Source: Fibrobacter sp. (GTDB lineage: Bacteria > Fibrobacterota > Fibrobacteria > Fibrobacterales > Fibrobacteraceae). Taken from it: 64,000 nt of DNA. Below, in pieces: positions 18,278 to 27,506 of this stretch. The stretch covers positions 96,327 through 160,326 of the forward strand of contig JAKSIH010000001.1 in NCBI GenBank assembly GCA_024398935.1, in the 5' to 3' direction. The notes below the pieces were generated by a model. The model did not search any database. It saw only the letters and a program-made list of their open reading frames with translations, and was not told the DNA's origin. The first letter of the stretch is position 1; every line of letters starts with the position of its first letter. Position numbers and translations under genes: made by a program.

Positions 18278-18327
18278 GTAAAAGCAAAGCCCAGGGGTTT
18301 TAGGGGACAGAGTCCCCTAATTCATTA
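18278..18327. repeat. Direct repeat copy 2 with hairpin
   Basis: Second copy of the element at 18201-18247. It carries the perfect dyad AGGGGAC-AGA-GTCCCCT and lies between the converging GGDEF-EAL and TatD genes, so it may act as a terminator-like structure. Confidence 0.8.
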
Positions 18328-19215
18328 TATTCCGTAGCATTTTTTCGTGTTGATTCTACATTGTCTGTAGAGTTCTTCGACATCCATTTTCTTGATGGTT
18401 GCGAGCATCTGGGCGGTGTAGGGGATATAGCCCGGATGGCAGGTCTTTCCGCGGAAAGGTACTGGCGCCATATAGGGCGTATCCGTTTCCAGAAGAATTT
18501 GTTCGTAGGGAACGAGGCTGGCTGCGTCGCGAACATTCTGTGCGCTCTTGAAGGTGACTATGCCTGTGAATCCGATGAACATGTTGGCGTCCAATGCAAG
18601 AAGTTCTTCGACGAATTCTGGATCGCCTGTAAAACAGTGAACATGAATATTTCGATCGTGGAGGTTGGCATTCCTTAAAATGGCGAGGGCGTCATCATCT
18701 GCTTCACGGAGGTGGAATACCAGTGGCTTGCCGCTGTCAAGTCCGATGGCTAACTGGCGTTCAAAAAGCTTGCACTGTTCCTTTTTCTTGTCGGCTCCAT
18801 AATGGTAGTCCAATCCGATTTCGCCACAGGCAACGCACTTGGGGTGCTTCAGAAGTTCTGTAATGCGGGCTTCGTCCTGGGCGGTGGTAACGCTTACATA
18901 TTCGGGGTGAATCCCGAATGCTCCGTATACGAAGCTGTATTTTTCGATAATCTCGACGCCTCGGTCTAGATCCTTGGGGTCGCAGGCGACGTGTACGAAC
19001 GCTTCTGGCATACAGACCAGATTTTCGTTGGCGTTCTTGGGACTGCTCCAGGATTGTCCATTGCTTGCGTCAGGTAAGGTCCTTGTCGTGGTGGGGTTTC
19101 CTGCGGAATCATAGTTTGCTGCAGTGGCTTTCCGCAATCTGTCAAAAAGGGAATCCAGCGTTTCGCCGGAAAATTCCTCGTAGGCATCAAGATGACAATG
19201 GGAATCGATGAACAT
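18325..19215 (-). CDS. TatD-family metal-dependent DNase/hydrolase with an insertion
   Basis: A TatD-type TIM-barrel hydrolase, 296 aa from the ATG at 19215. The frame is open further upstream, but family proteins begin with MFIDSHCHLD, as here. Later motifs match the family: GIHPEYV, CGEIGLDYHYG, PLVFHLREADDDAL, HCFTG and LLETDTPYMAP, which supply the two-metal site. After the first helix there is an extra hydrophilic stretch of about 30 residues (roughly 34-64, rich in N, T and S) not usual in TatD. The family has 3'-5' exonuclease activity in E. coli; the role here is inferred. Confidence 0.85.
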   Translation of the reverse strand: MFIDSHCHLDAYEEFSGETLDSLFDRLRKATAANYDSAGNPTTTRTLPDASNGQSWSSPKNANENLVCMPEAFVHVACDPKDLDRGVEIIEKYSFVYGAFGIHPEYVSVTTAQDEARITELLKHPKCVACGEIGLDYHYGADKKKEQCKLFERQLAIGLDSGKPLVFHLREADDDALAILRNANLHDRNIHVHCFTGDPEFVEELLALDANMFIGFTGIVTFKSAQNVRDAASLVPYEQILLETDTPYMAPVPFRGKTCHPGYIPYTAQMLATIKKMDVEELYRQCRINTKKCYGI

Positions 19216-19364
19216 AACAGGTATGAGGTCGCGGCGTTGCCGCTTTGAGGTGAAAGGGCGCATCCTTCGGATGCTTTGAGGTGCGGTGTAAGGCGGCTAC
19301 CTCAGAGGAAGCGAAGCGACCGGCCTCAAAACCTCGGAGGGAACGAAGTGACCGACCTCAACAC

Positions 19365-19838
19365 TTAATAAGTAACTTCCACGATTTCGTAGGTTATAAT
19401 TCCGCGGGGGGCTTGAACTTGGACTTGCTCGCCCTGCTTTTTTCCCATAAGGGCTTCTCCTACGGGAGATTTCATGCTGATTTTTCCCTGGAGCGGGTCG
19501 ATTTCCTTGTCACCTACAATCTGGTATTTCTTTTCTCGCTTGGTCTTGATGTCGCGCATCGTGATGGTTGCGCCAAAGCGGATGGAGCCGTCATCGGAAG
19601 CCATGCTTTCGACCACCTGCGCACCATCCAGGATTCGGTCCAGTTCTCTAAGACGTCGGTCAATTTCTCGGACGCGCATGCGACCGTAGGTGTAGGCTGC
19701 ATTTTCGCTTCGGTCCCCTTCGGCTGCCGCCGCCTGGACCTGATTGATCATGGCGGGACGTTCTACATATTTCAGCTGTTCCCATTCTGCCTTGAACTTT
19801 TCAAAGCCTTCTTTTGAAATAAGATGTTTCATGTCCAT
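19365..19838 (-). CDS. greB: GreA/GreB-family transcript cleavage factor, GreB-like
   Basis: A 157-aa protein of the usual Gre length. The N-terminal coiled coil carries the acidic tip EGDRSENAAYTYGRMRVREIDRRL, closest to the GreB version of this block. The C-terminal FKBP-like domain contains DIKTKREKKYQIVGDKEID and SPVGEALMGKKQGEQVQV. Such factors enter the secondary channel of RNA polymerase and trigger cleavage of backtracked RNA. Two start ATGs (19838 and 19832) are equally possible. About 150 bp of repeat-like sequence containing AAGCGAAGCGACCGGCCTC and AACGAAGTGACCGACCTC separates it from the TatD gene, which lies downstream on the same strand. Confidence 0.9.
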   Translation of the reverse strand: MDMKHLISKEGFEKFKAEWEQLKYVERPAMINQVQAAAAEGDRSENAAYTYGRMRVREIDRRLRELDRILDGAQVVESMASDDGSIRFGATITMRDIKTKREKKYQIVGDKEIDPLQGKISMKSPVGEALMGKKQGEQVQVQAPRGIITYEIVEVTY

Positions 19839-19890
19839 TAATGTAGAAAAAACTTCGTGAAGTCGTGTTTTTTTGCTAAATTAGGTCGCG

Positions 19891-21741
19891 ATGAGTGAAA
19901 ACCCGAAAAAAGCCTCCCGTAAAGACAAGTCCAAGTTTTCGAGACTGAGCCGTATCTACTATAACCGCATGTTTCCAAAGCATATGGATGCCTTGAAGGT
20001 CGCGGTTTCCGTTGCGGCAGGTGTCTTTATCGGTATCTGGCCCACTATCGGTGTGGCGATTCTTTTGACTGTCGCCTTCTGCGCCTTTTTCAAGCTGCCC
20101 AAGGTTCCTGGCATTGTCGCTTCCTTCGTGGCAAATCCCCTGACGCAGTTCGGTTTTTTCTACCCGACGGGTTATGCCATTGGCTGTAAAATCTGGAATC
20201 CCGAAAAAATCAATTTCGATTTCCTGGAAGTTTTCGAGGATCTTTCCATCAACAATGCGAAGACGCTATTGTCCTATCTGTGGCATCATGCCTCAAGTCA
20301 TGTCATCGCATTCATGATTGGCATTACCATTGTCGCTGCCATCGGCGGTCTGATCTTTTTCTTCGCCGCCTACTTTATCGTGAGTCATCGTCGCAAGAAG
20401 TGGCTCGCAAAGAAGACCGGGTTCATCCATAACCTAATCTCCGAAGACCAAGTTTTAATCAAAGAAGCTCACAAAGGAAAAAAGCCTATGATGCACATCT
20501 ACCCGTTCAAGGCCCTCCGTCCGGTTGACCCCGCCGAAGCCAAGAATATCTCCGCACTCCCGTACGACGTGATGAACCGCGCTGAAGCCAAGGAAATGGC
20601 TCAGGGCCTTCCTCACTCCTACCTCCGCGTTACCCGTTCCGAACTGGAACTGGACGACAGCGTCGACGCTTATGACCCGAAGGTCTATGCCCACGCTCGC
20701 GAAAACCTGGACAAGATGATTGCCGATGGCGTTATCGCCCACGACAAGAAGGATTGCCTCTACATCTATCGCCAGACCATGAACGGTCGCGAACAGTACG
20801 GCCTGGTTTGCTGCGTTCCCGCAGAAGACTACTTCAATGGCATCATCAAGAAGCACGAACTGACCCGCGCCGACAAGGAAGAAGACCGTCTGCGCCATGT
20901 TCTCGGCACCAACGCCAACACCGGTCCGGTGTTCCTGACCTACCGCGACGAAGGCCAGTTCGAACTGCTGGCTGACGTGATCAAGACTGCACCCACCTAT
21001 GACTTCGTTACCGAAGCCGATGGCTTTGGCCACACCGTTTGGGTCATCGACGATGACGCTAAGATCGCCGCCATCCGCAAGGCTTTCGAAGCTGTTCCTG
21101 TGAGCTACATCGCTGACGGTCACCACCGCAGTGCTGCCGGCGCTCGCGCCGCTAGCTTCCGTGCCGAAGAAGCCAAGAAGGCTGGCACCTACACTGGTGA
21201 AGAAGAATTCAACCGTTACCTCGCCATCCTGTTCCCCAGCACCCAGCTGAAGATTCTGGACTACAACCGCGTTCTCAAGACTCTGAACGGCCGTACTCCG
21301 GAACAGCTCATGGAAGAAATGGCTAAGGTCTTCGACATTGCAGAACTGCCCGAAATGCAGAGCCCCGCAAAGCAGAACCAGGTGAACTTCTACATGGATG
21401 GCAAGTGGTATGCTTGCACCTTCAAGGCTCAGTACCTGAAGAATCTCGGCCCTGTGGATAGCCTTGACGTGGCTCTCCTCCAGAAGCTTATCCTCAAGCC
21501 CCTCTTCAACGTGGACGATCCCCGTACTTCCAAGAACATCGACTTCGTCGGTGGCATCCGCGGTCTCGGCGAACTGGTAAAGCGCGTCGATAGCGGCGAA
21601 TGCACTTGCGCATTTGCAATGTACCCGACCACTTTGGATCAGCTCATGAACATCGCCGACGCTGGCGAAATCATGCCGCCCAAGAGCACCTGGTTCGAAC
21701 CCAAGCTCCGCGACGGTCTGCTGGTTCATACCTTGGACTAA
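19891..21741 (+). CDS. DUF2062-DUF1015 fusion protein
   Basis: One 616-aa frame joins two families. Residues about 20-185 are DUF2062-like, with membrane segments and AAGVFIGIWPTIGVAILL and NPLTQFGFFYPTGY. Residues 200-616 are DUF1015-like, starting MMHIYPFKALRP and including YIADGHHRSAAGARA. DUF1015 proteins are cytosolic and often lie in serine/phosphoglycerate contexts; their activity is not established to my knowledge. The ATG codons at 20488 and 20491 are preceded by AAAGGAAAAAAGCCT, a plausible ribosome site, so DUF1015 could also be made alone. Codon choice becomes much more biased towards C-ending codons after this point, as if two genes became fused in frame. Confidence 0.8.
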   Translation: MSENPKKASRKDKSKFSRLSRIYYNRMFPKHMDALKVAVSVAAGVFIGIWPTIGVAILLTVAFCAFFKLPKVPGIVASFVANPLTQFGFFYPTGYAIGCKIWNPEKINFDFLEVFEDLSINNAKTLLSYLWHHASSHVIAFMIGITIVAAIGGLIFFFAAYFIVSHRRKKWLAKKTGFIHNLISEDQVLIKEAHKGKKPMMHIYPFKALRPVDPAEAKNISALPYDVMNRAEAKEMAQGLPHSYLRVTRSELELDDSVDAYDPKVYAHARENLDKMIADGVIAHDKKDCLYIYRQTMNGREQYGLVCCVPAEDYFNGIIKKHELTRADKEEDRLRHVLGTNANTGPVFLTYRDEGQFELLADVIKTAPTYDFVTEADGFGHTVWVIDDDAKIAAIRKAFEAVPVSYIADGHHRSAAGARAASFRAEEAKKAGTYTGEEEFNRYLAILFPSTQLKILDYNRVLKTLNGRTPEQLMEEMAKVFDIAELPEMQSPAKQNQVNFYMDGKWYACTFKAQYLKNLGPVDSLDVALLQKLILKPLFNVDDPRTSKNIDFVGGIRGLGELVKRVDSGECTCAFAMYPTTLDQLMNIADAGEIMPPKSTWFEPKLRDGLLVHTLD

Positions 21742-21795
21742 TCGATATCCATTGCAGGAAAAGACTTCTGGAATAGAAGAAAACCTTCAATGCAA

Positions 21796-21830
21796 CAAGA
21801 CACCTGGTTTCCAGGTGTCTTGTTTTTTTT
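21796..21830 (+). terminator. Strong rho-independent terminator
   Basis: CAAGACACCTGG (21796-21807) pairs with CCAGGTGTCTTG (21811-21822) around TTT and is followed by eight T residues. Confidence 0.95.
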
Positions 21831-21911
21831 CGGCGCTTGCATTTGCAATCCTATTTTCAGCCGCTTTTATAATTTTGAATTCGCTCAGAGAATTTTAGAG
21901 CTCGGAAAATT

Positions 21912-22883
21912 TTAGTCTCCGAAGAAGCTTCGGATCTTGTTGAAAAGGCTGCTGGCCGTTTCTACGACATTGTTGAAAATGTCGGAGATTATGCGGAAAC
22001 CGCTATGGGCGTAGTGGAATGCAGGCGAGATGATGGCTTTGTCGATGCGGGTCGGCCATTCCACATAGCGTCCGGAAATCTTATCGGCGGTGATGTAGCC
22101 GGTTTCCCTGGAATCAGGGCAGTTGTCGCCCTTGCTGCAGGTTAGGTAGTAGCAGTCTTCGTCTATAGGAATTCGTTGGAGCGGGGTTTCTCCAAGGAAG
22201 ATTTGCCGCCTGAGTGAAATGGGGGCGTTGCCCGGTTCGCTCTGACGGATTTGTGTCTCGATGAGGAATCGGTCCTGCCAGGGGAGAAAGTCCACCTCGT
22301 TCAGGCTGACTTGCCTGTTGGCAATTTTGGTGGCCCCCACGCGGTCCATGCTGATTTCATGTTCTCCCTGCCAGAGGGTAGTCTTTAGAACAATGTGCTG
22401 CCCCTTGTTCTTAAGGTATCCGATGATGTAGTCCTGCTCCACATCGTTCAGCTGGTCAAAGAGAAGGGTGTCGCCCGCCTTGGGAACATAGAAGGAGCGA
22501 CTCTGGATAAAGGAATCCTCGTTCTTCCACTTGAACTTTTGGCGGGGCGTTGTGACTCGTCCCTGGTCCGAAATATGGATGGTATCTCCGGGAAGGGCGA
22601 GAACTTTGCGGACCATCATTTCGTTTCCGCGTAGGCTTGCCCACACGATATCCCCTTCCTTGAAGCTGTCGAGACAGAAAGGCAGCTTGCACATCCAGAC
22701 TACATCATGTTCCTTGAATTCTGGAGCCATGGACGAATCCATCAGCCGCAAGGGAATCAGGACATAGTAACGGATGGTTGCTGATAGACAAAAGAAGGTG
22801 AGCAGCACAAAAAACAAAAGCAGAGTGTGCCGTTCAGAATTTCGACGGTGAATACTCTTGAGCTTTTGCTTTAGGGATGCCAT
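21912..22883 (-). CDS. lepB: Divergent type I signal peptidase (S26 family)
   Basis: A 323-aa protein with one N-terminal membrane segment (about 21-45) followed by MDSSMAP, where S51 is the likely nucleophile. The second family box reads MMVRKVLALPGDTI. In the canonical version (K-R-x-V-G-L-P-G-D) the general-base Lys precedes Arg; here Arg is at that place and Lys (K93) is one position later. The last box is GDNCPDSRETGYI, shorter than the usual GDN-x3-S-x-DSR-x-WG. It lies 26 bp after lepA on the same strand, the classical lepA-lepB arrangement, which supports the assignment. Whether the swapped Lys works in catalysis cannot be read from sequence. Confidence 0.8.
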   Translation of the reverse strand: MASLKQKLKSIHRRNSERHTLLLFFVLLTFFCLSATIRYYVLIPLRLMDSSMAPEFKEHDVVWMCKLPFCLDSFKEGDIVWASLRGNEMMVRKVLALPGDTIHISDQGRVTTPRQKFKWKNEDSFIQSRSFYVPKAGDTLLFDQLNDVEQDYIIGYLKNKGQHIVLKTTLWQGEHEISMDRVGATKIANRQVSLNEVDFLPWQDRFLIETQIRQSEPGNAPISLRRQIFLGETPLQRIPIDEDCYYLTCSKGDNCPDSRETGYITADKISGRYVEWPTRIDKAIISPAFHYAHSGFRIISDIFNNVVETASSLFNKIRSFFGD

Positions 22884-22909
22884 GGATTTCTGAAAGTGCT
22901 GCAGACTGG

Positions 22910-24733
22910 TTAGTCTTCGCCGCCGCCGGTGGAATTGTCGGAGAGGCTAAGCACAGCAAGGAATGCCTTCTGGGGCACTTCCACGGAGCCGATGCTCTTC
23001 ATGCGCTTCTTACCTTCCTTCTGCTTTTCAAGGAGCTTACGCTTACGGGTGATGTCGCCACCGTAGCACTTGGCAAGCACGTCCTTACGCACGGCCTTTA
23101 CGGTACTGCGGCTGATGATCTTACCGCCGATGGCACCCTGGATGGCCACGTCGAACTGCTGACGGGGAATAAGGTCCTTCAGCTTGACGCAGATGGCGTT
23201 GGCGTAAGTGTGGGCCTTGTCGCGATGGATAATCACGGAGAATGCGTCCACCGGGTCGCCGTTCAAGAGGATGTCCAGCTTCACCAGGTTGTTCTGGCGG
23301 TAGCCCATGGGAGCGTAGTCTAGACCTGCATAACCGCGGCTTACGGACTTTAGGCGGTCGTAGAAGTCGAACATGATTTCTGCCAGGGGCAAGTTATACT
23401 TCAAGATGCACTTGGTCTCGTCCAGGTATTCCATGGTCTCGAACTCGCCGCGCTTTTCGTCGCAAAGCGTCATGAGGGCGCCCACGAATTCCTTGGGGGT
23501 AAAGATCTGTGCCTTTACGTAAGGTTCTTCGATGTGGTCGTAGCGGCTGGCATCGGGAAGCTTGCTGGGGCTTTCGATTTTCACCATTTCACCATCGCTC
23601 ATGTACACGTGGTATTCCACGTTGGGAACGGTGGTAATGATGTCAACGTTGAATTCTCGGTCCAGGCGTTCCTGCACGATTTCCATGTGCAAGAGTCCCA
23701 GGAAGCCGGTACGGAAGCCGAAGCCCAATGCTTCGGAAGTTTCCGGTTCCCAGGTGAGGGCGGAGTCGTTGAGGCGCAACTTTTCAAGAGCTTCGCGCAG
23801 GTCCTTGTAATCTTCCGGATTGATGGGGTAGATACCGGAATAGATCATGGGCAAAATATCTTTGTAGCCGGGCAGCGGTTCTGCGGCAGGGTTTGCGGCA
23901 TCTGTCAAGGTGTCGCCGATCTTTACGTCGCTAATGGTCTTGACGTTTGCAAGAACGTAGCCTACCATGCCTGCGGTAAGTTCCGGCTTGGGATCGCGGC
24001 GCATGCTGAAGGTTCCCACTTCGGTAACCATGTATTCACCGCCGGTCTTCATCATGCGGATCTTCATGCCGGGCTTCAGGGAACCTTCTACAATTCGGAT
24101 GTAGTTGATGACGCCGCGGTAGGAGTCGTAGACGGAGTCGAAAATCAGGGCCTTCAGGGGCTTGTCGCTTTCGCCAGTGGGGGCGGGGATTTCATCGACG
24201 ATCTTGTCCAGCACCTGCTCTACGTTCAGGCCGGTCTTTGCAGAAATGCGGGGAATCTTGTCTGGGTCGTAACCCAGCAGGTCGCCGATCATCTGTGCGA
24301 AATGGTCAGGCTGTGCGCCCGGCAGGTCCACCTTGTTCAAAACGGGAATGACTTCCAGGTTGTTCTCGATGGCAAGATACAAATTGGAAAGGGTCTGGGC
24401 TTCGATGCCCTGGCTAGCGTCCACTACGAGGATAGCGCCTTCGCAAGCGGCCAGGGAACGGCTCACTTCATAGGTAAAGTCCACGTGCCCCGGAGTGTCG
24501 ATCATGTTCAGGATGTACTCCTTGCCGTCGCGCTCGTACACCATGCGGATGGCGTGGGCCTTGATGGTAATGCCGCGTTCACGCTCCAAGTCCATGTCGT
24601 CCAGGAGCTGGTTCATCATTTCGTTCTTAGAAACTGTCTTGGTAAGTTCGATCATGCGATCGGCCAGGGTGGATTTACCGTGGTCGATGTGGGCGATAAT
24701 GCTAAAGTTTCTGATATTGTCGTTTTGAGCCAT
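22910..24733 (-). CDS. lepA: Elongation factor 4 (ribosome back-translocating GTPase)
   Basis: A 607-aa translational GTPase of normal EF4 length. The G1 motif AHIDHGKST is at about 13-21, G2 lies in [10 protein letters not shown]3 is DTPGHVDF and G4 is [10 protein letters not shown]-Tu-like domain 2, an EF-G-like domain V and the LepA-specific C-terminal domain follow, with [20 protein letters not shown] and the highly basic end of [23 protein letters not shown]. It binds ribosomes and acts in back-translocation or ribosome maturation. It is the first gene of the lepA-lepB unit, and its start is well supported by the conserved N-terminus. Confidence 0.97.
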   Translation of the reverse strand: MAQNDNIRNFSIIAHIDHGKSTLADRMIELTKTVSKNEMMNQLLDDMDLERERGITIKAHAIRMVYERDGKEYILNMIDTPGHVDFTYEVSRSLAACEGAILVVDASQGIEAQTLSNLYLAIENNLEVIPVLNKVDLPGAQPDHFAQMIGDLLGYDPDKIPRISAKTGLNVEQVLDKIVDEIPAPTGESDKPLKALIFDSVYDSYRGVINYIRIVEGSLKPGMKIRMMKTGGEYMVTEVGTFSMRRDPKPELTAGMVGYVLANVKTISDVKIGDTLTDAANPAAEPLPGYKDILPMIYSGIYPINPEDYKDLREALEKLRLNDSALTWEPETSEALGFGFRTGFLGLLHMEIVQERLDREFNVDIITTVPNVEYHVYMSDGEMVKIESPSKLPDASRYDHIEEPYVKAQIFTPKEFVGALMTLCDEKRGEFETMEYLDETKCILKYNLPLAEIMFDFYDRLKSVSRGYAGLDYAPMGYRQNNLVKLDILLNGDPVDAFSVIIHRDKAHTYANAICVKLKDLIPRQQFDVAIQGAIGGKIISRSTVKAVRKDVLAKCYGGDITRKRKLLEKQKEGKKRMKSIGSVEVPQKAFLAVLSLSDNSTGGGED

Positions 24734-24853
24734 AGGGTTCCGTATTTGATATTTTGGGGTAAATATAGAAAATGCCCTGCATTATCCCGTTGAAAAAAAA
24801 TCTATATTCTGTTGACAAAGAGAATCTTAAATACGATTAACATAACAGGAACT

Positions 24854-25387
24854 ATGAAAATCGTCAATAAATTGTTGTTTGCGGTACTGATTTGCGGTCT
24901 TTCGTCTCTGTGTTTTGCAGGGGGGAAGGTTTTCAATAAGGATTACACGGGCATCAAGGAAATTGAGGCCATTATTGAAACTCACGAGGGCAAGATCGTT
25001 CTTTCCCTAGACTTTAAGTCCGCACCTAACACCGTTGCGAATTTTGTGGAACTGGCCAATAGCGGTTTCTATAACGGGCTCATCTTTCATCGCGTGATTC
25101 CCGGATTCATGATCCAGGGTGGCGACCCCAAGGGGAATGGACAGGGCGGTCCTGACTATACCATTGACGATGAAATCAGCAAGTTGACCCATGAAGAAGG
25201 GGTAATCTCCATGGCAAACCGAGGCCCCAATACCAATGGTTCCCAGTTTTTTATCACACACACTCCCCAGCACCACCTGGACGGAAAGCATACTGTTTTC
25301 GGCAAGGTTCTGCAGGGGCAGGATGTGGTCTGCCGTATTGAGCAGAACGACCCCATTATCAACATTACAATCGTGGAAAAGAAGTAA
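24854..25387 (+). CDS. Exported cyclophilin-type peptidyl-prolyl isomerase
   Basis: A 177-aa protein when started at the ATG at 24854, which has CAGGA at 24846 and opens directly with a signal peptide ([21 protein letters not shown]). An in-frame TTG at 24812 would bury the signal. The cyclophilin core has [30 protein letters not shown] and [12 protein letters not shown], including the catalytic Arg and the Gln-Phe-Phe block. It is short, like bacterial PpiA/PpiB. Location is probably periplasmic. The following gene begins 3 bp after the stop, so the two are co-transcribed. Confidence 0.9.
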   Translation: MKIVNKLLFAVLICGLSSLCFAGGKVFNKDYTGIKEIEAIIETHEGKIVLSLDFKSAPNTVANFVELANSGFYNGLIFHRVIPGFMIQGGDPKGNGQGGPDYTIDDEISKLTHEEGVISMANRGPNTNGSQFFITHTPQHHLDGKHTVFGKVLQGQDVVCRIEQNDPIINITIVEKK

Positions 25388-25390
25388 TCT

Positions 25391-26515
25391 ATGAGTTCTA
25401 AGAAAGCACCTGTAAAGGAAACAAAACCTGCAGCAAAGAAGGGCGCCGAAAAGAAGGCCGCTCCCGAAGCTAAGGCTTCTAAGGCTGCTGCAAAACCTGC
25501 CAAGGCTTCAAGTAAGAAGGCTGCAGAAAAGGTTACCGACAAGAAGGGCGCAGGAAAGACCGCCACTTCAAGTGTGGCCAAGAAACCTGCTGTCACCAAG
25601 GCTGCTACCAAGGACTCCAAGGTTACCGTAACCAAGAAGACTTCTAAGGCCGCTGATTCCAAGCCGGTCAAGGCTGATGATAAGAAGGGTGCAAAGGTTA
25701 AGCCTGCCACAGAACCCGCCAAGTCTACAAAGGACACTAAGACAAAGCCGGCCAATGTAAAGCAGTCCAGTGATGCGAAGGCTTCCGGCAATGTAAAGGC
25801 CGCTTCTGCCGGAGCAAAGTCCCCTACCAAGGCTGGCAGTAACAAGAAGACTCCTGCACCGAAGCCCGAGGTGGAGAAGGCTCCTGCAGTAACCAAGAAT
25901 AGCAAGAATGGAACAAAGGGTGGAGCATCGGCAAAGCCCGAAACTTCCAGTTCCAAGCCCGTTCCTGCACCGGAACCTCCCAGGGGCGGGAACGACAAGC
26001 CGGTCAAGAAAGGCAATGACTATGATTACGCAGTTCTTCTGGAAGGCGTCAAGAAATTGTCGAAGGCCATCATGTTTACCGAAGTGGATGAACAGGAAGA
26101 CCGCTCCAACAAGAAGAAGATGTCTTCTGAAATGAAGAACATGGACATGAAGCCAACGGCTTCCATCCGTCGCAAGGCTTCTCTTGCCGAGGAAACCCAG
26201 GAAGAACTGACCGAACGCATCCTCAAGGAACTGGAGGAGCAGAACCTGGCCTTCGAACGTGAAGCGGCAACCCAGATGTGCACCCGTTGCAACCGTAATC
26301 TGGTCTCCCCGGAATTCTGGGTGGACAAGCACTTGGGCTATTGCGAAGAATGTGCCATGATCCTGAAGCTGGGTCAGTCCAAGGAAGCACGTAAGGTGGA
26401 ATACCAGCTGGGCGGCATGGGCGACTCCCTGGACGAAGAAGATGATGAAATCATCGGACCGGATGCAGACGACCTGAAGGACGCCGAAGAAGATCTCGCC
26501 GATATGGATGACTAG
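25391..26515 (+). CDS. DksA/TraR-type zinc-finger protein with long Lys/Ala-rich N-terminal tail
   Basis: A 374-aa protein in two parts. Residues 1 to about 205 are low-complexity Lys/Ala/Pro/Thr/Ser sequence, strongly basic and resembling histone-H1-like or bacterial DNA-binding tails. The C-terminal part has a predicted coiled coil (EETQEELTERILKELEEQ) leading to C297-x2-C300, 17 residues, then C318-x2-C321, the same spacing as the DksA C4 finger. It ends in an acidic tail (about 345-374). The combination suggests a nucleic-acid or RNA-polymerase-associated regulator, but the coil is shorter than in DksA and the DksA tip Asp pair is not evident. It starts 3 bp after the cyclophilin gene. 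Confidence 0.75.
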   Translation: MSSKKAPVKETKPAAKKGAEKKAAPEAKASKAAAKPAKASSKKAAEKVTDKKGAGKTATSSVAKKPAVTKAATKDSKVTVTKKTSKAADSKPVKADDKKGAKVKPATEPAKSTKDTKTKPANVKQSSDAKASGNVKAASAGAKSPTKAGSNKKTPAPKPEVEKAPAVTKNSKNGTKGGASAKPETSSSKPVPAPEPPRGGNDKPVKKGNDYDYAVLLEGVKKLSKAIMFTEVDEQEDRSNKKKMSSEMKNMDMKPTASIRRKASLAEETQEELTERILKELEEQNLAFEREAATQMCTRCNRNLVSPEFWVDKHLGYCEECAMILKLGQSKEARKVEYQLGGMGDSLDEEDDEIIGPDADDLKDAEEDLADMDD

Positions 26516-26662
26516 TAAGGAGGCGAATGCTGCGACGACCATGCTTGCATGGTCGGCATAGCTGAGCCGACGAACGAGGGACTTTCGAAGAAAGTCCCCT
26601 AATTTCGGAACTCGCGAGGCGGGGCCCAAGCTCGGAGTCGGGTTGGTCGCTGTCAATCTTTG

Positions 26663-26704
26663 AAACAAAAGAAGACGGACATCTGTCCGTCTTCTTTTGT
26701 TTTA
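26663..26704. terminator. Bidirectional terminator between the zinc-finger gene and lexA
   Basis: ACAAAAGAAGACGGACA (26665-26681) and its exact complement (26684-26700) make a 17-bp stem with a 2-nt loop, A-rich on the left and T-rich on the right. The preceding 26516-26660 holds smaller dyads (for example GGGACTTTC-GAA-GAAAGTCCC) but no gene. Confidence 0.92.
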
Positions 26705-26737
26705 AATGGGTGCAAGTTTGCGCTAATTTGCGACAAA

Positions 26738-27478
26738 TTAGCTGATCTTGCGCATGACGCCGATGACGCGACCTGCGATGGAGAAATCCTTGTCCTTCTT
26801 GACGATGATGGGACTGTAGGATGGATTTGCGGGGCGAAGCTCTACATGAGTCGTTGCGGGATGGTAATACTTGACGGTTGCTTCGTTGTCTACCTGGGCG
26901 ACGATGATTTCGCCACGGTCTGCAGTCTTCTGCTGGCGGGCGAACACCAGGTCTCCGTCAAAAATACCTGCATTGATCATGGAATCGCCCTTGACGCGGA
27001 GCGCGAAAACATCGGTACGGCAGGCCAGGAAGTCACGGTCAATGGTGACAGTCCCTTCCAGGTTCTGTACTGCGAGAATGGGGGTGCCTGCGGCGACCCG
27101 ACCTACGATAGGAATTTCGATGGTGTTACTCGGTGCGATATCCTTCACCTCTTCCTCGTTGCCGTTGGCGACAATTTCGATACCACGGCTCAGGCGGGGA
27201 GAGCGATTGATGTATCCCTTCTTGATGAGGGCTGCCAGAATGGAGCGGACTCCATTGGTGGAGGAAATGTCAAAATGGTTGCCAATTTCGCGGACGGTGG
27301 GCGGCATACGGTTTTCCTTGGAGTACTTCTTGATGTAGTCCAGGATTTCTTCCTGACGCTTCGTCAGTTCCTTGCGGGGACTTGCGGTCTCGCTGTAGGC
27401 GCCGCTGTTGAATTTGCTGTCGGCGTCGTTGTCGATTTCTCGATCGAATGCGGGGGTTATGATATTGGGCTTTTCCAT
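26738..27478 (-). CDS. lexA: LexA repressor
   Basis: A 246-aa SOS repressor. The frame is open further upstream, but the ATG at 27478 follows TGAGGTG and the promoter lies just before it. Residues about 1-38 are an N-terminal extension absent from E. coli LexA. The winged-helix DNA-binding domain follows ([13 protein letters not shown], then [18 protein letters not shown]). The self-cleavage site is the Ala-Gly in GRVAAGTP, the nucleophile is the Ser of [10 protein letters not shown], and the Lys is in EATVKYYHP. All residues needed for RecA-stimulated autoproteolysis are present. It controls DNA-damage genes and, from the operator described below, itself. Confidence 0.96.
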   Translation of the reverse strand: MEKPNIITPAFDREIDNDADSKFNSGAYSETASPRKELTKRQEEILDYIKKYSKENRMPPTVREIGNHFDISSTNGVRSILAALIKKGYINRSPRLSRGIEIVANGNEEEVKDIAPSNTIEIPIVGRVAAGTPILAVQNLEGTVTIDRDFLACRTDVFALRVKGDSMINAGIFDGDLVFARQQKTADRGEIIVAQVDNEATVKYYHPATTHVELRPANPSYSPIIVKKDKDFSIAGRVIGVMRKIS

Positions 27479-27506
27479 TTTGCACCTCAAATATTTTATA
27501 TCGGTA

